Source: Planctomycetota bacterium (GTDB taxonomy: Bacteria > Planctomycetota > JAJSAM01 > JAJVHW01). Taken from it: a stretch of DNA of 33,514 nucleotides. Shown here one piece after another: positions 1 through 7,211 of the stretch. The stretch spans positions 1-33,514 of the forward strand of contig JAJRVY010000032.1 of assembly GCA_024277065.1 (NCBI GenBank). Reading direction: 5' to 3'. How positions within the stretch are numbered: the stretch's first letter is position 1; every line of letters starts with the position of its first letter. Position numbers and translations under genes: made by a program. Under the pieces are notes generated by a model. That model did not search any database. It was not told the origin of the DNA and saw nothing but the letters and a program-made list of their open reading frames with translations.

Positions 1-51
1 CGGCGCCGGCGCCGGGAGTGGGGTCGGGAGCGGCGGGTGGCGCGTCTTCCG

Positions 52-1566
52 TCACCTGTCGGCAGCCTCTCCCCCGCGTTCGGCGAAGACGCTTGCGAGC
101 TCGGGGTGGAAGTGGCGCCCGGCGAGCTCACGGATCTTCTCGCACGCATCGGCAGCCGGCAGCGCCGGGCGCCACGACCGCGGTGACGTCAGCGCCGCGT
201 ACGCGTCGGTGACGCGGACGAGTGCGGCGAGGTACGGGATCTCGTTGCCGCGCCGTGCGTCGGGGTATCCCGAGCCGTCCCAGTTCTCGTGATGGTGGCG
301 CACGACCGGCTTGACGTGGCGCAGGCGGCCGACGGGACGCAGGAGCGTGTCCGCGACGTTGACGTGCCGACGCAGGATGCGCCACTCCGCGGCGTTCGGG
401 CGGCCGGGTTTCATGAGCACGTCGTCGGGGATCTCGACGCGGCCGAGATCGAGCACGCGCGCGGCGCAGTCCAAGAGCTCGAGGTCGCGTTCGGCGAGAC
501 CCACGGCGCGCCCCAGGTCGAGCGACAGGCGCCGCACGCGCTCGCTGTGGTGCGCGAACCACGGCGTGCGCCCCTCGGTGGCCGTGACGATGTCGGTGAG
601 CGAGTCGAGATACGCTTCCTCGGCGCGCTCCGCGGTGCGCAGGGCGCGGAACACGTCGCCGAGGGCCGAGGCGGCGACGCCGAGACGCCGCAGGTCTCCC
701 GTGCCGGGATCGGCGCTGCCCTCCGGTAAGGCGAGCACCAGCACGCCGGAGTCGATGGACGCCGGCGCGCGGGGCGCGAGGGGCGCGGCGGCGAGCGGGC
801 CGGCGTCCAGCCACGGCAGGAGCGGGCCGGCCAGGTCCGCGTCGAGCAGCGACGGCGAGCCGGATTCCGTCACGAACAGCAGCGCGGGACAGTCGATCTC
901 GGTGTCTGCCGACACCTGGGCCGGAGCGGTCACGCCATGGAGCTCGTACCCGCCGTCGCGGCCCTGCGGCACGACGAGGAGCGCGTGCGATGCGCCGAAC
1001 GCACCACGCAGGAGCTCGGCGCTGCGCGGCACGAGGTCTCGCGAGTGCAGATCCTCGGAGAGCAACCCGTGGAGGCGCTCGGTGAGGCTCATCTCGGAGA
1101 GGCGGCGGGCCAGCATCGGCGACTCGGCGTCGTCCGGGCGCCCGATGCCCGAACGCCGCGCTGCACCACTCGCGGCGGGCACGGCTGCGGCCGGCTCGCG
1201 CGCCGCCTCGAGGAGGCGCGCGGCCACGGCGCGGATCTCGGTCACGCTGAACGGCTTCGTGACGAAGTCGTCCACGCCCGAGCGCAGCGCGCCGACGACG
1301 TTGTCGATCGAGGCGTAGCCGGTGATGACGATCGTGCCCATGTGCGGTGCGTGGGCGCGGGCGCGGGCGATGAGCTCGAGTCCGCTCATCTCCGGCATCA
1401 TCAGGTCCGTGACGAGGAGATCCGGAGCGCGCCGCTGCACGGCGGCGAGGGCCGCCAGCGGTGCGTGGAAGGCCTGCACGTCGTAGCCCTCGCGGGCCAG
1501 GATGCGCTGGAGGAGCGAGCAGATCTGCTCCTCGTCATCGACCACGAAGACGGTGGGCTGGCTCAA
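52..1566 (-). CDS. Response regulator with C-terminal HD-GYP-like domain (one metal ligand missing)
   Basis: 504 aa. Residues 1-120 are a canonical receiver: acidic pair D10/D11, phosphoacceptor D54 in TDLMMPEMSG, T82 and K104 (TKPF). Residues about 165-310 look like a GAF-type sensor module (weak call). Residues about 335-495 are HD-GYP: HHSERV (H340), H401, H425-H426 in HHENWDGSGYP and D454. The family's HD pair reads L372-D373 (VLDLGRVEIP instead of HDIGK), so one expected metal ligand is lost, and the usual DAL motif reads AAL. HD-GYP proteins normally hydrolyse cyclic di-GMP; activity here is uncertain and a binding or effector role is possible. The start is TTG preceded by AAGGAG about 5 nt upstream. 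It lies downstream of a histidine-kinase-like gene on the same strand, its likely partner. The receiver and HD-GYP family call is firm; catalysis is not. Confidence 0.93.
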   Translation of the reverse strand: MSQPTVFVVDDEEQICSLLQRILAREGYDVQAFHAPLAALAAVQRRAPDLLVTDLMMPEMSGLELIARARAHAPHMGTIVITGYASIDNVVGALRSGVDDFVTKPFSVTEIRAVAARLLEAAREPAAAVPAASGAARRSGIGRPDDAESPMLARRLSEMSLTERLHGLLSEDLHSRDLVPRSAELLRGAFGASHALLVVPQGRDGGYELHGVTAPAQVSADTEIDCPALLFVTESGSPSLLDADLAGPLLPWLDAGPLAAAPLAPRAPASIDSGVLVLALPEGSADPGTGDLRRLGVAASALGDVFRALRTAERAEEAYLDSLTDIVTATEGRTPWFAHHSERVRRLSLDLGRAVGLAERDLELLDCAARVLDLGRVEIPDDVLMKPGRPNAAEWRILRRHVNVADTLLRPVGRLRHVKPVVRHHHENWDGSGYPDARRGNEIPYLAALVRVTDAYAALTSPRSWRPALPAADACEKIRELAGRHFHPELASVFAERGGEAADR

Positions 1567-1616
1567 CGCTGCTCCTTCGACGACTCGTTCGCGCGTCCGG
1601 TTGCGATTCGATCACG

Positions 1617-1691
1617 GGCATCCCAGTACGGGGCACTGCGGTACCCGGCACTGCGGTACCCGGCATCACAGTACCCGACGACACGGTTCCA
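1617..1691. repeat. 15-bp tandem repeat, about five units
   Basis: Five head-to-tail 15-bp units fill most of the gap between the two signalling genes. The units at 1632-1646 and 1647-1661 are identical (GGCACTGCGGTACCC). Those at 1617-1631 and 1662-1676 are close variants (GGCATCCCAGTACGG, GGCATCACAGTACCC). The unit at 1677-1691 is degenerate. Each good unit contains a GTAC core. The array lies just downstream of the kinase-like gene stop (1712) and ends about 50 bp before the TTG start of the HD-GYP gene, so it is in the transcribed spacer if the genes form an operon. Function unknown: regulatory repeat or simple slippage array. Confidence 0.85.
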
Positions 1692-1711
1692 GACGACGCC
1701 CGGCTGCGGCG

Positions 1712-2827
1712 TCACGCCGCGCCGCCCGCGGCCGGCAGGCGGACGATCACGATGATGCCATTGTCGTCGCCGGGGCGGACATCCGTCACGCCACCCTGGT
1801 TGCGGATCATGCCGGCGAACGCGGCCATCTCCAGCCACGTACCGGCCTGCACGGTGTCGGTGTCGGGATCGGGCAGGAAGAAGCGTGCGAGCTCGTCGTG
1901 GCCGAGCCGGGGACCCGCATCGTGGACGGCGATCTCGACCCACGCCCCGTCGCGCTCGGCCGTGACACGGACGCGGCCGCCCCGCGGCGTCTCGCGCACC
2001 GCGCGGTCGCGCACGATCTGCAACGCGGTGCGCAGGAGGTCGGGCGCGCCGCGCACGGTCATCGTGGATCCCTGCTCGGTCGTCTCGAGCTCGAAGCGCG
2101 GGGCGCCGCGGCGGCGCGAGGGCGCGAAGACGTCGGCGATGAGGGCCAGCACGTCCACGTCCACGGGCTCGACGCGGGCGCGCGCGCCGAACCGCGTGAG
2201 ATCCTCGACGACGTTGGCGATGCGCGTGAGGAGGCGACGCATCGCGGGGATGTCGATCTCGTCGCCGGCCTCCGTCGTAGCGAGCATGAGCTCGAGGATC
2301 TGCAGCGGATTGCGGATCGAGTGCGCGACGCCGACCGCGATCTGCTCCACCGGGTTGGCGCCGTCCGTGGTGCGCATCGCCGGAACGGGCGCTGTCTCCG
2401 CCCCTGCCGGCGGCGGCGCCGCGGGGCTGCCGCCGCGGCGCAGATGCTCGAAGCGCGCGAGAGCGCGCCCGGCGTGCGCCGCCAGCTCCGCGGGGTAGAA
2501 CGGCTCGGGCAGCGTGGCGTCGGCACCGAGCTCGAGTGCGCGGGCAGCCCGTTCGCGCAGGTTCGGCGGGAACACGACCAGGACCGTGGCGTCCGGCGCC
2601 GTCTCGCGCAGCAGGGCGACGATCTCGAGATCGCGGTCCTCGAGAGCGGTCGCGCCCAGCACGACGAGCGCCACGTCACCGTCCTGCGGCGCCAGCGCGC
2701 GGTACGCGGATTCGACGGGTCGCGCGTCCAGCCCCGCAGCGGTCACGACCTCGGCGACGTGACGCAGCATCCGCGGATCGTCGTGCAGGACGAGGGCGAG
2801 CGGCGCGGCGGACTGCGTCTCGTTCAA
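1712..2827 (-). CDS. Histidine-kinase-like protein with pseudo-receiver and degenerate ATPase domain
   Basis: 371 aa from a TTG start at 2827, chosen because GGGAGG lies just upstream; in-frame ATG 2848 and GTG 2893 are alternatives. Residues 1-125 have a receiver-like fold with D16/D17, but the phosphoacceptor position is G58 (VVLGATAL) and the conserved Lys is E108 (LPEPF), so it should not accept phosphate. A Pro/Ala linker follows. Residues 160-215 contain an H-box (VGVAHSIRNPLQIL, H169), with Ser where Glu or Asp is usual. Residues 260-365 resemble HATPase_c with D303 of the G1 box, but the N-box asparagines are missing (LQIVRDRAV) and the G2 box reads GTWLEM instead of GTGLGL. The protein may be a pseudokinase or scaffold. 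It is followed by the HD-GYP regulator on the same strand. Kinase ancestry is clear; enzymatic function is doubtful. Confidence 0.8.
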   Translation of the reverse strand: MNETQSAAPLALVLHDDPRMLRHVAEVVTAAGLDARPVESAYRALAPQDGDVALVVLGATALEDRDLEIVALLRETAPDATVLVVFPPNLRERAARALELGADATLPEPFYPAELAAHAGRALARFEHLRRGGSPAAPPPAGAETAPVPAMRTTDGANPVEQIAVGVAHSIRNPLQILELMLATTEAGDEIDIPAMRRLLTRIANVVEDLTRFGARARVEPVDVDVLALIADVFAPSRRRGAPRFELETTEQGSTMTVRGAPDLLRTALQIVRDRAVRETPRGGRVRVTAERDGAWVEIAVHDAGPRLGHDELARFFLPDPDTDTVQAGTWLEMAAFAGMIRNQGGVTDVRPGDDNGIIVIVRLPAAGGAA

Positions 2828-3055
2828 GCTCTCCCTCCCCGGGACCATGGCCGTGCGCAGGTGCGCGTGCGTGGCGCACCGCGAACGGCCCAAGGTGCCC
2901 TATCGTGCGCGTGCAACGTACGTGCCGCCACCGACGCCCGTCGCCGAGGCTCCGCGTGGCGCGGGCGCGGTCTCGCACGTCGATCTGGATGGACATCGCC
3001 CGGCGGCCATGGAGGCCCGGCGACGCAGGGCACGCGGCGGCGCGCCATCCGGGAT

Positions 3056-4429
3056 ATGCTGCCCGGCGTGAGAGACCTACGTGCTCTGCTCGCGCCCGTG
3101 TGTCCGGTCGCCGCCTCCGCAGAGGCGCTCCTGGCCGTCGCCGGCGACAAGAGCGGGCTCACCGGGCGTCCGTCGCTCGTGGCCCGGCCGCGGACCACCG
3201 CCGAGGTGGCGGCCGTCATCGCTGCGGCCAACGAGTACGGCTTCGTGATCGTGCCCCGCGGCGCGGGCACGGGACGCTGCGGCGGGGCCGTCGCCGAGCG
3301 CGGCGGCGTCGTGCTCGATCTCATGGGGCTCGACGCGATTCTCGAGATCGATCGTCGTGAGGCCATCGTGCGCGCGCAGCACGGCGTACTCCTCGGCGCT
3401 CTGCAGTCGGAGGTCGAAGCGGTCGGGCTGTGGTTTCCGCCGGACCCGGCGAGCGCGGCGGACTGCGCGGTCGGAGGCGCCGTCGCGACCTCGGCCGGAG
3501 GACTGCGCGGTGCGAAGTACGGCACGATGAAACACTACGTGCTGGGCCTCGAGGTGGTGCTGCCGACCGGCGCCGTCGTGCGCACCGGCGCCCGCACGCG
3601 CAAGTGCGTCACGGGCTACGACCTGACGTCGCTCATGGTGGGCAGCGAGGGCACGCTCGGCGTCGTCACCGAGGCCACGTTGCGTCTCCTGCCGCGGCCC
3701 GACTGCGCCGGCACGCTCGCTGCGTGGTTCGACGACGAGGACGCTCTCGCCCGCGGCGTCGCGGCGGCCCTGGACGTCCCCTGTGTGCCGGGCGCGTTGG
3801 AGTTCGTGGACCGCCGCGCGCTCGCGGCGGTGGCGGCGCACCGCGAGGACTTCGAACCGCGTGGCGCGGCGGGGCTCGTGCTGGTCGAGTGCGACGGCGC
3901 GGCGGCCGCCGTCGCGCACGAGCTCGCGACGTTCCGGGCGGCGCTCGAGGGCGCCGGCGCAGCGCACGTGGAGAGGGCGACGAGCGCCGCCGATCGGGAT
4001 CGGCTGTGGGCGGCGCGGCGGGGCATCAGTCCCGCCGTCAGCGCACGCTGGCCGCACCGGCTCTCGGAGGACGTCTGCGTGCCGCGCACGCAGTTCGTGC
4101 GGATGATCGGCGACCTGCACGGCATCGCCGCGGGGCACGGGCTGACGGCGCTGGGCTTCGGTCACGCCGGCGACGGCAACGTGCATGCCTCGATCCTCAT
4201 GGAGCGCGGCGATGCGGAGGAGCGCGCGCGCGCCGAGGCGGCCGTCGGCGACGTCTTCCGGCGCGCTCTCGAACTCGGCGGCACGCTCAGCGCGGAGCAC
4301 GGCATCGCCATCACCAAGCGCGCCTACCTGCCGCTCGAACTGGCGGCCGCGAACCGCGCGGCGCAGCTTGCGATCAAGCATGCCCTCGATCCCCGGGGCG
4401 TGCTCAACCCGGGCAAGATCTTCCCCTGA
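3056..4429 (+). CDS. FAD-linked oxidase, GlcD / D-lactate dehydrogenase type
   Basis: 457 aa from ATG 3056 (GTG 3068 is an alternative). The frame stays open far upstream, but that part is antisense to the neighbouring genes and has no family match. Residues about 36-175 are an FAD_binding_4 domain with PRGAGTGRCGG (67-77) and the VGGAVATSAGG and GSEGTLGVVTEATLR segments. Residues about 210-457 are the FAD-oxidase C-terminal domain with HAGDGNVH near 370, SAEHGIAITKR, and the typical ending LNPGKIFP. The family oxidises 2-hydroxy acids (glycolate, D-lactate) to 2-oxo acids and passes electrons to quinone or a GlcF-type Fe-S subunit. No GlcE or GlcF gene is in the window, so it may act alone or with a distant partner; substrate not determined. 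It is convergent with the aminotransferase, only 16 nt apart. Confidence 0.9.
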   Translation: MLPGVRDLRALLAPVCPVAASAEALLAVAGDKSGLTGRPSLVARPRTTAEVAAVIAAANEYGFVIVPRGAGTGRCGGAVAERGGVVLDLMGLDAILEIDRREAIVRAQHGVLLGALQSEVEAVGLWFPPDPASAADCAVGGAVATSAGGLRGAKYGTMKHYVLGLEVVLPTGAVVRTGARTRKCVTGYDLTSLMVGSEGTLGVVTEATLRLLPRPDCAGTLAAWFDDEDALARGVAAALDVPCVPGALEFVDRRALAAVAAHREDFEPRGAAGLVLVECDGAAAAVAHELATFRAALEGAGAAHVERATSAADRDRLWAARRGISPAVSARWPHRLSEDVCVPRTQFVRMIGDLHGIAAGHGLTALGFGHAGDGNVHASILMERGDAEERARAEAAVGDVFRRALELGGTLSAEHGIAITKRAYLPLELAAANRAAQLAIKHALDPRGVLNPGKIFP

Positions 4430-4445
4430 TCCCCCGATCCCCAGA

Positions 4446-5552
4446 TCAGCGCACGATCGCGGCCAGCCCGAGAGCGAGCGTCTCGAGCGCGCGCTGCAGG
4501 CGGGCCGGGGGGAGGCCGAAGCTGACGCGCAGGGCGTCGTCGGAGCCGAAGTGGGCGCCGGCGACGACCTGCACGTCGAGGTCCGTGCGCAGGCGGCGGG
4601 TGACGGCGAACGAGTCCCGCAGGCCCGCGACGTGCATGAGAGCGGTGATCCCGCCTGCCGGCGGCACCCAGTCCACTCCCGGCGTGGCCGCCATCCAGGC
4701 GTCCATGACGCGGCGCCCGCGGCGGGCGACCTCGCGGCCCCGTGCCAGCAGCGCGTCGGCCTGCGCGAGGGCGCGCAGCGCGACGTCGGCGACGGGCATG
4801 GGATCGACGCCGTGCGTGATCTCGACGATGCGATCGGCGCGCTCGATGACGTGCGGCGGTGCGGCGATCCAGCCCAGGCGGCCGCCGCCGACGCCGTAGC
4901 ACTTCGTCATCGACGACGTGCAGACGATGCGCTCGCCGGGTGCGTAGTCGCTGCCCACGGCGCCCGGCAGGTAGTCGCGGTAGACCTCGTCGAGCACGAT
5001 CCAGGCGTCGTGCTCGTGGGCGAGCTGACGCAGGGCGTCCAGCGCGTCCGGTGCGAGGCGCGCCCCGGACGGATTGTGGAGGTTCGTCAGGCACACGATG
5101 CGCGCGCCGGCGCGCAACGCCGCGGCGACACGCCCCGGATCGAGGGCGTAGTGCTCATCGCGTGTGCGCGCGAACGCCGTGACCTGCGCTCCGGCGAGGC
5201 GTGCGGCGCACTCGAATACTCCGTACGCCGGACGCTCGACGGCCACGACCGCAGCGCCGTCGCAGCGCTCGCGAAGCAGCGTGACCAGGGCGCTGACGGC
5301 GAGGAAGACGCCGCCGCTCGCCCCCAGGCTGGGCAGCAGGTGGTCCGCGGGCAGGCCCCAGCGCGCGGCGACGAGTTCTGCCCAGCGTGCGCGCACCTCG
5401 CCGGCCCGTGCCTGGCGCGTCTCCGGGGGAGGATCGCCGGGGGCGGTGAGAACTGCCTCGGGCACGCCGGACATGCAGAGCTCGTGCTCGGCGCTGCGCA
5501 TCTCGAACCGTGCGAAGCGAAGGTAGTCGAAGGCGTGGAAGGGCGTGGTCAT
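4446..5552 (-). CDS. PLP-dependent aminotransferase, class I/II
   Basis: 368 aa from ATG 5552; the frame stays open to 5636, but the usual family start fits the inner Met. No strong ribosome binding site is visible. Fold-type I aminotransferase signatures are present: LPSLGASGGVF (cofactor phosphate region), NLHNPSGARL (Asn-Pro-x-Gly motif), LDEVYRDY (Asp/Tyr contacting the pyridine ring), SSMTKCYGVGGGRLGW with the Schiff-base lysine at about K217, and RVSFGLP with the substrate-carboxylate Arg near the C-terminus. All catalytic residues look intact. The family transfers amino groups between amino acids and 2-oxo acids; the substrate cannot be read from sequence. It is convergent with the FAD oxidase and divergent from the SH3-domain protein gene, so it is probably monocistronic. 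Confidence 0.88.
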   Translation of the reverse strand: MTTPFHAFDYLRFARFEMRSAEHELCMSGVPEAVLTAPGDPPPETRQARAGEVRARWAELVAARWGLPADHLLPSLGASGGVFLAVSALVTLLRERCDGAAVVAVERPAYGVFECAARLAGAQVTAFARTRDEHYALDPGRVAAALRAGARIVCLTNLHNPSGARLAPDALDALRQLAHEHDAWIVLDEVYRDYLPGAVGSDYAPGERIVCTSSMTKCYGVGGGRLGWIAAPPHVIERADRIVEITHGVDPMPVADVALRALAQADALLARGREVARRGRRVMDAWMAATPGVDWVPPAGGITALMHVAGLRDSFAVTRRLRTDLDVQVVAGAHFGSDDALRVSFGLPPARLQRALETLALGLAAIVR

Positions 5553-5638
5553 GTGGCGATTGTGACCGCATGTGCGGTGCCCGCGAGGCGCATTCCGGGC
5601 GGCCCATGGCCGGGGGTGCCCGTTGCTATCATCCACGC

Positions 5639-6925
5639 ATGTCGCCGGGTTATCGCGCCATCGCCGGGCTCGGGCTCGCGCTCGCTGGACTCGTGCTCAT
5701 CGCACTGGGTGGCTTCGGCGTGCCCCGTGCGGCGGCAGCCGATGACGAGGGTGCGGCGGCAGCCGATGACGACGTTGCGCTGTCTGACGGCGCCGGTGAT
5801 GCTGTCGCCGGTGATGCCGCTGCCGGTGACGCTGCCGACGGGGTGGTGCGGGTGCTCGAGTTGACGGGCGACGACGTCTACCTGCGCTCGGGGCCGTCCA
5901 TCGACCACCACGACGTGGGGCGGCTGTCGCGCGGCGACCTCGTGCTGGAAGAGGCGCGCGACGGGGACTTCGTGCGCGTGCGCGTGCCCGGCGGCGTCGC
6001 GCTGTACGTGTTCGCGGCGCTCCTCGACTGGGATGGGGGGGCCCTGCGTTGCAAGGTGGCGGCCGACGACGTGCTCATGCGGGCGACGCCGACCACGGGG
6101 CACTACCCGCTCTACGACCAGAAGTTGCAGCGGGGCACGGAACTGGTCGTGATCGGCACGGAGGACACGTCCAGGGGCCGCTGGCTGCGCGTCGTCTCGC
6201 CGCCCGACGTGCATGTCTGGATCCATGCGCGTTACGTGCGCGTCGCCGACCCGCCGCCCGCGCCCGGCGTGCTCGCCGCGCGGGCACGCGCACGACTCGA
6301 TGTCCTCTCGGGTGGCCGGACGCGCGAGGAGCGCGAGCGGCTCGCCGCGGCGCGTCGCGCGGCGCTGGGCGAACGTCTCCGTGAGTTGACGGAGAAGGTC
6401 GATGGCGGCGCGGCGGACACTGGAACTCTCTCTGGGACACTCGCCGCCGCGCGGCGGCTGGCGCTGGACGCCGGCGACGCCGCCGAGCCCGCCCTGCGTG
6501 CCCGTGCCCTCGCGCTCGTCGAACGCATCACCGGGCTTCTCGAGGAGGCGCAGAAGGCCGCAGCGACGCGCGCTGCGGAGGCTGCAGCGAACACTGGGGC
6601 GCAGGCCGAGCGCGAGCGCGCAGCGGCGCAGCGCAGGCAGCAGGAACTCGAGGAACTGCGTCGCCACCGCGAGGCGCAGGCCGAGGCGGAGCGGCGACGG
6701 CGGGCCGCGTCCCGCGGCGCCCCGGCCGCCGCCGGCATCGTGCGTGTGCGCGCCGGGAAGGCGGTGCTGGAGAAGGACGGGGCCGTCGTCCTGGAACTGC
6801 GCTCGCGCAAGTTCCGGCTCGCCGACTACGTCGGGAAGCGCGTGCGCCTCTGGGGGCACAGGCAGGAGCGCGAGGACGCCCGCGACCGCCTCGAGGTCAC
6901 GTCGCTCGAGGTCCTCTCGAGGTAG
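5639..6925 (+). CDS. Secreted SH3-domain protein with long coiled coil
   Basis: 428 aa from ATG 5639; the open frame further upstream overlaps the aminotransferase gene and is not used. Residues 1-35 form a signal peptide or membrane anchor (hydrophobic stretch, then PRAAAA). Residues about 35-62 are a low-complexity acidic Ala/Asp/Gly linker built from short repeats (AAADD and GDAxA units). Two bacterial SH3-like domains follow, at about 65-120 (ELTGDDVYLRSGPS...) and about 124-190 (ADDVLMRATPT...VWIHARYV). Residues about 210-365 are highly charged Ala/Arg/Glu helix, probable coiled coil. The last 60 residues (VRVRAGKAVLEKDG...GKRVRLWGHRQ) look like a small separate beta domain. SH3b domains often bind peptidoglycan or proteins, so a periplasmic envelope role is likely. 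No enzymatic domain is seen. Confidence 0.85.
   Translation: MSPGYRAIAGLGLALAGLVLIALGGFGVPRAAAADDEGAAAADDDVALSDGAGDAVAGDAAAGDAADGVVRVLELTGDDVYLRSGPSIDHHDVGRLSRGDLVLEEARDGDFVRVRVPGGVALYVFAALLDWDGGALRCKVAADDVLMRATPTTGHYPLYDQKLQRGTELVVIGTEDTSRGRWLRVVSPPDVHVWIHARYVRVADPPPAPGVLAARARARLDVLSGGRTREERERLAAARRAALGERLRELTEKVDGGAADTGTLSGTLAAARRLALDAGDAAEPALRARALALVERITGLLEEAQKAAATRAAEAAANTGAQAERERAAAQRRQQELEELRRHREAQAEAERRRRAASRGAPAAAGIVRVRAGKAVLEKDGAVVLELRSRKFRLADYVGKRVRLWGHRQEREDARDRLEVTSLEVLSR
5758..5838 (+). repeat. In-frame short repeats in the SH3-protein linker
   Basis: Within the coding region after the signal peptide, consecutive 15-bp units of the form GGTGATGCCGCTGCC encode GDAVA-GDAAA-GDAAD. 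Just upstream, a 24-bp unit containing GCGGCAGCCGATGACGA occurs twice. The array keeps the reading frame and would lengthen or shorten the linker between the membrane anchor and the first SH3 domain by slippage. Confidence 0.7.
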
Positions 6926-6929
6926 CGCA

Positions 6930-7177
6930 CCTGAGACGGTGTTGACAAGAGGAACGCGGCGCCGGTCACGCGACTTGCGCGGATCTGAGCCTGGGATCGT
7001 CGCAGCGTCCAGCGGCGCAAGTAGCGCGCCGCAGTTCCGCTCGTCCGTGGAGCCCGCCGGACGGCGTTGCGCTCACTCGATGACTCGGACAGGGGAGTCA
7101 CGTTCACGACCGCGCCTTGCAGGCAGGCTCCACGAACAAGCCGACGCTCCCTTTCCTTTTGTCAACACCTTCTGAGT
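6930..7177. mobile_element. MITE-like segment bounded by imperfect terminal inverted repeats
   Basis: The left end 6930-6952 and the right end 7155-7177 are inverted copies: read inward both contain GGTGTTGACAA followed by RAGG, and 19 of 23 positions match. The segment lies between two convergent genes, starting 5 bp after the SH3-protein stop and ending 35 bp before the TPR-like gene stop. No convincing coding frame or transposase lies inside. The interior has smaller hairpins (CGTCCG 7042-7047 with CGGACG 7058-7063; TGACTC 7081-7086 with GAGTCA 7095-7100). I see no clear target-site duplication. Alternatives are a structured RNA or a convergent-gene terminator region. The inverted repeat is directly visible; mobility is inference. 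Confidence 0.5.
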
Positions 7178-7211
7178 GACGCTCGCGCGGCGACGCCCAT
7201 GAAGCCGTGCT

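Noticed and set aside
1-51. Possible gene start or end at the left edge
   Set aside because: Only 51 bases, GC-rich with a GGCGCCGGCGCC palindrome; nothing can be supported.
1617-1691. CRISPR array
   Set aside because: Units are directly adjacent with no spacers, and no cas gene is present.
1502-3055. Long in-frame extension upstream of the FAD oxidase
   Set aside because: It is antisense to the HD-GYP and kinase-like genes, His/Arg-rich, and has no family match; the oxidase starts near 3056.
5562-5575. ACCGCATGTGCGGT inverted repeat between the aminotransferase and SH3-protein genes
   Set aside because: Six-base arms in a G+C-rich divergent promoter region; could be an operator, but I see no second copy or other support.
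6826-7107. Minus-strand open frame inside the MITE-like segment
   Set aside because: No ribosome binding site, overlaps the end of the SH3-protein gene, and has no transposase-like motif.
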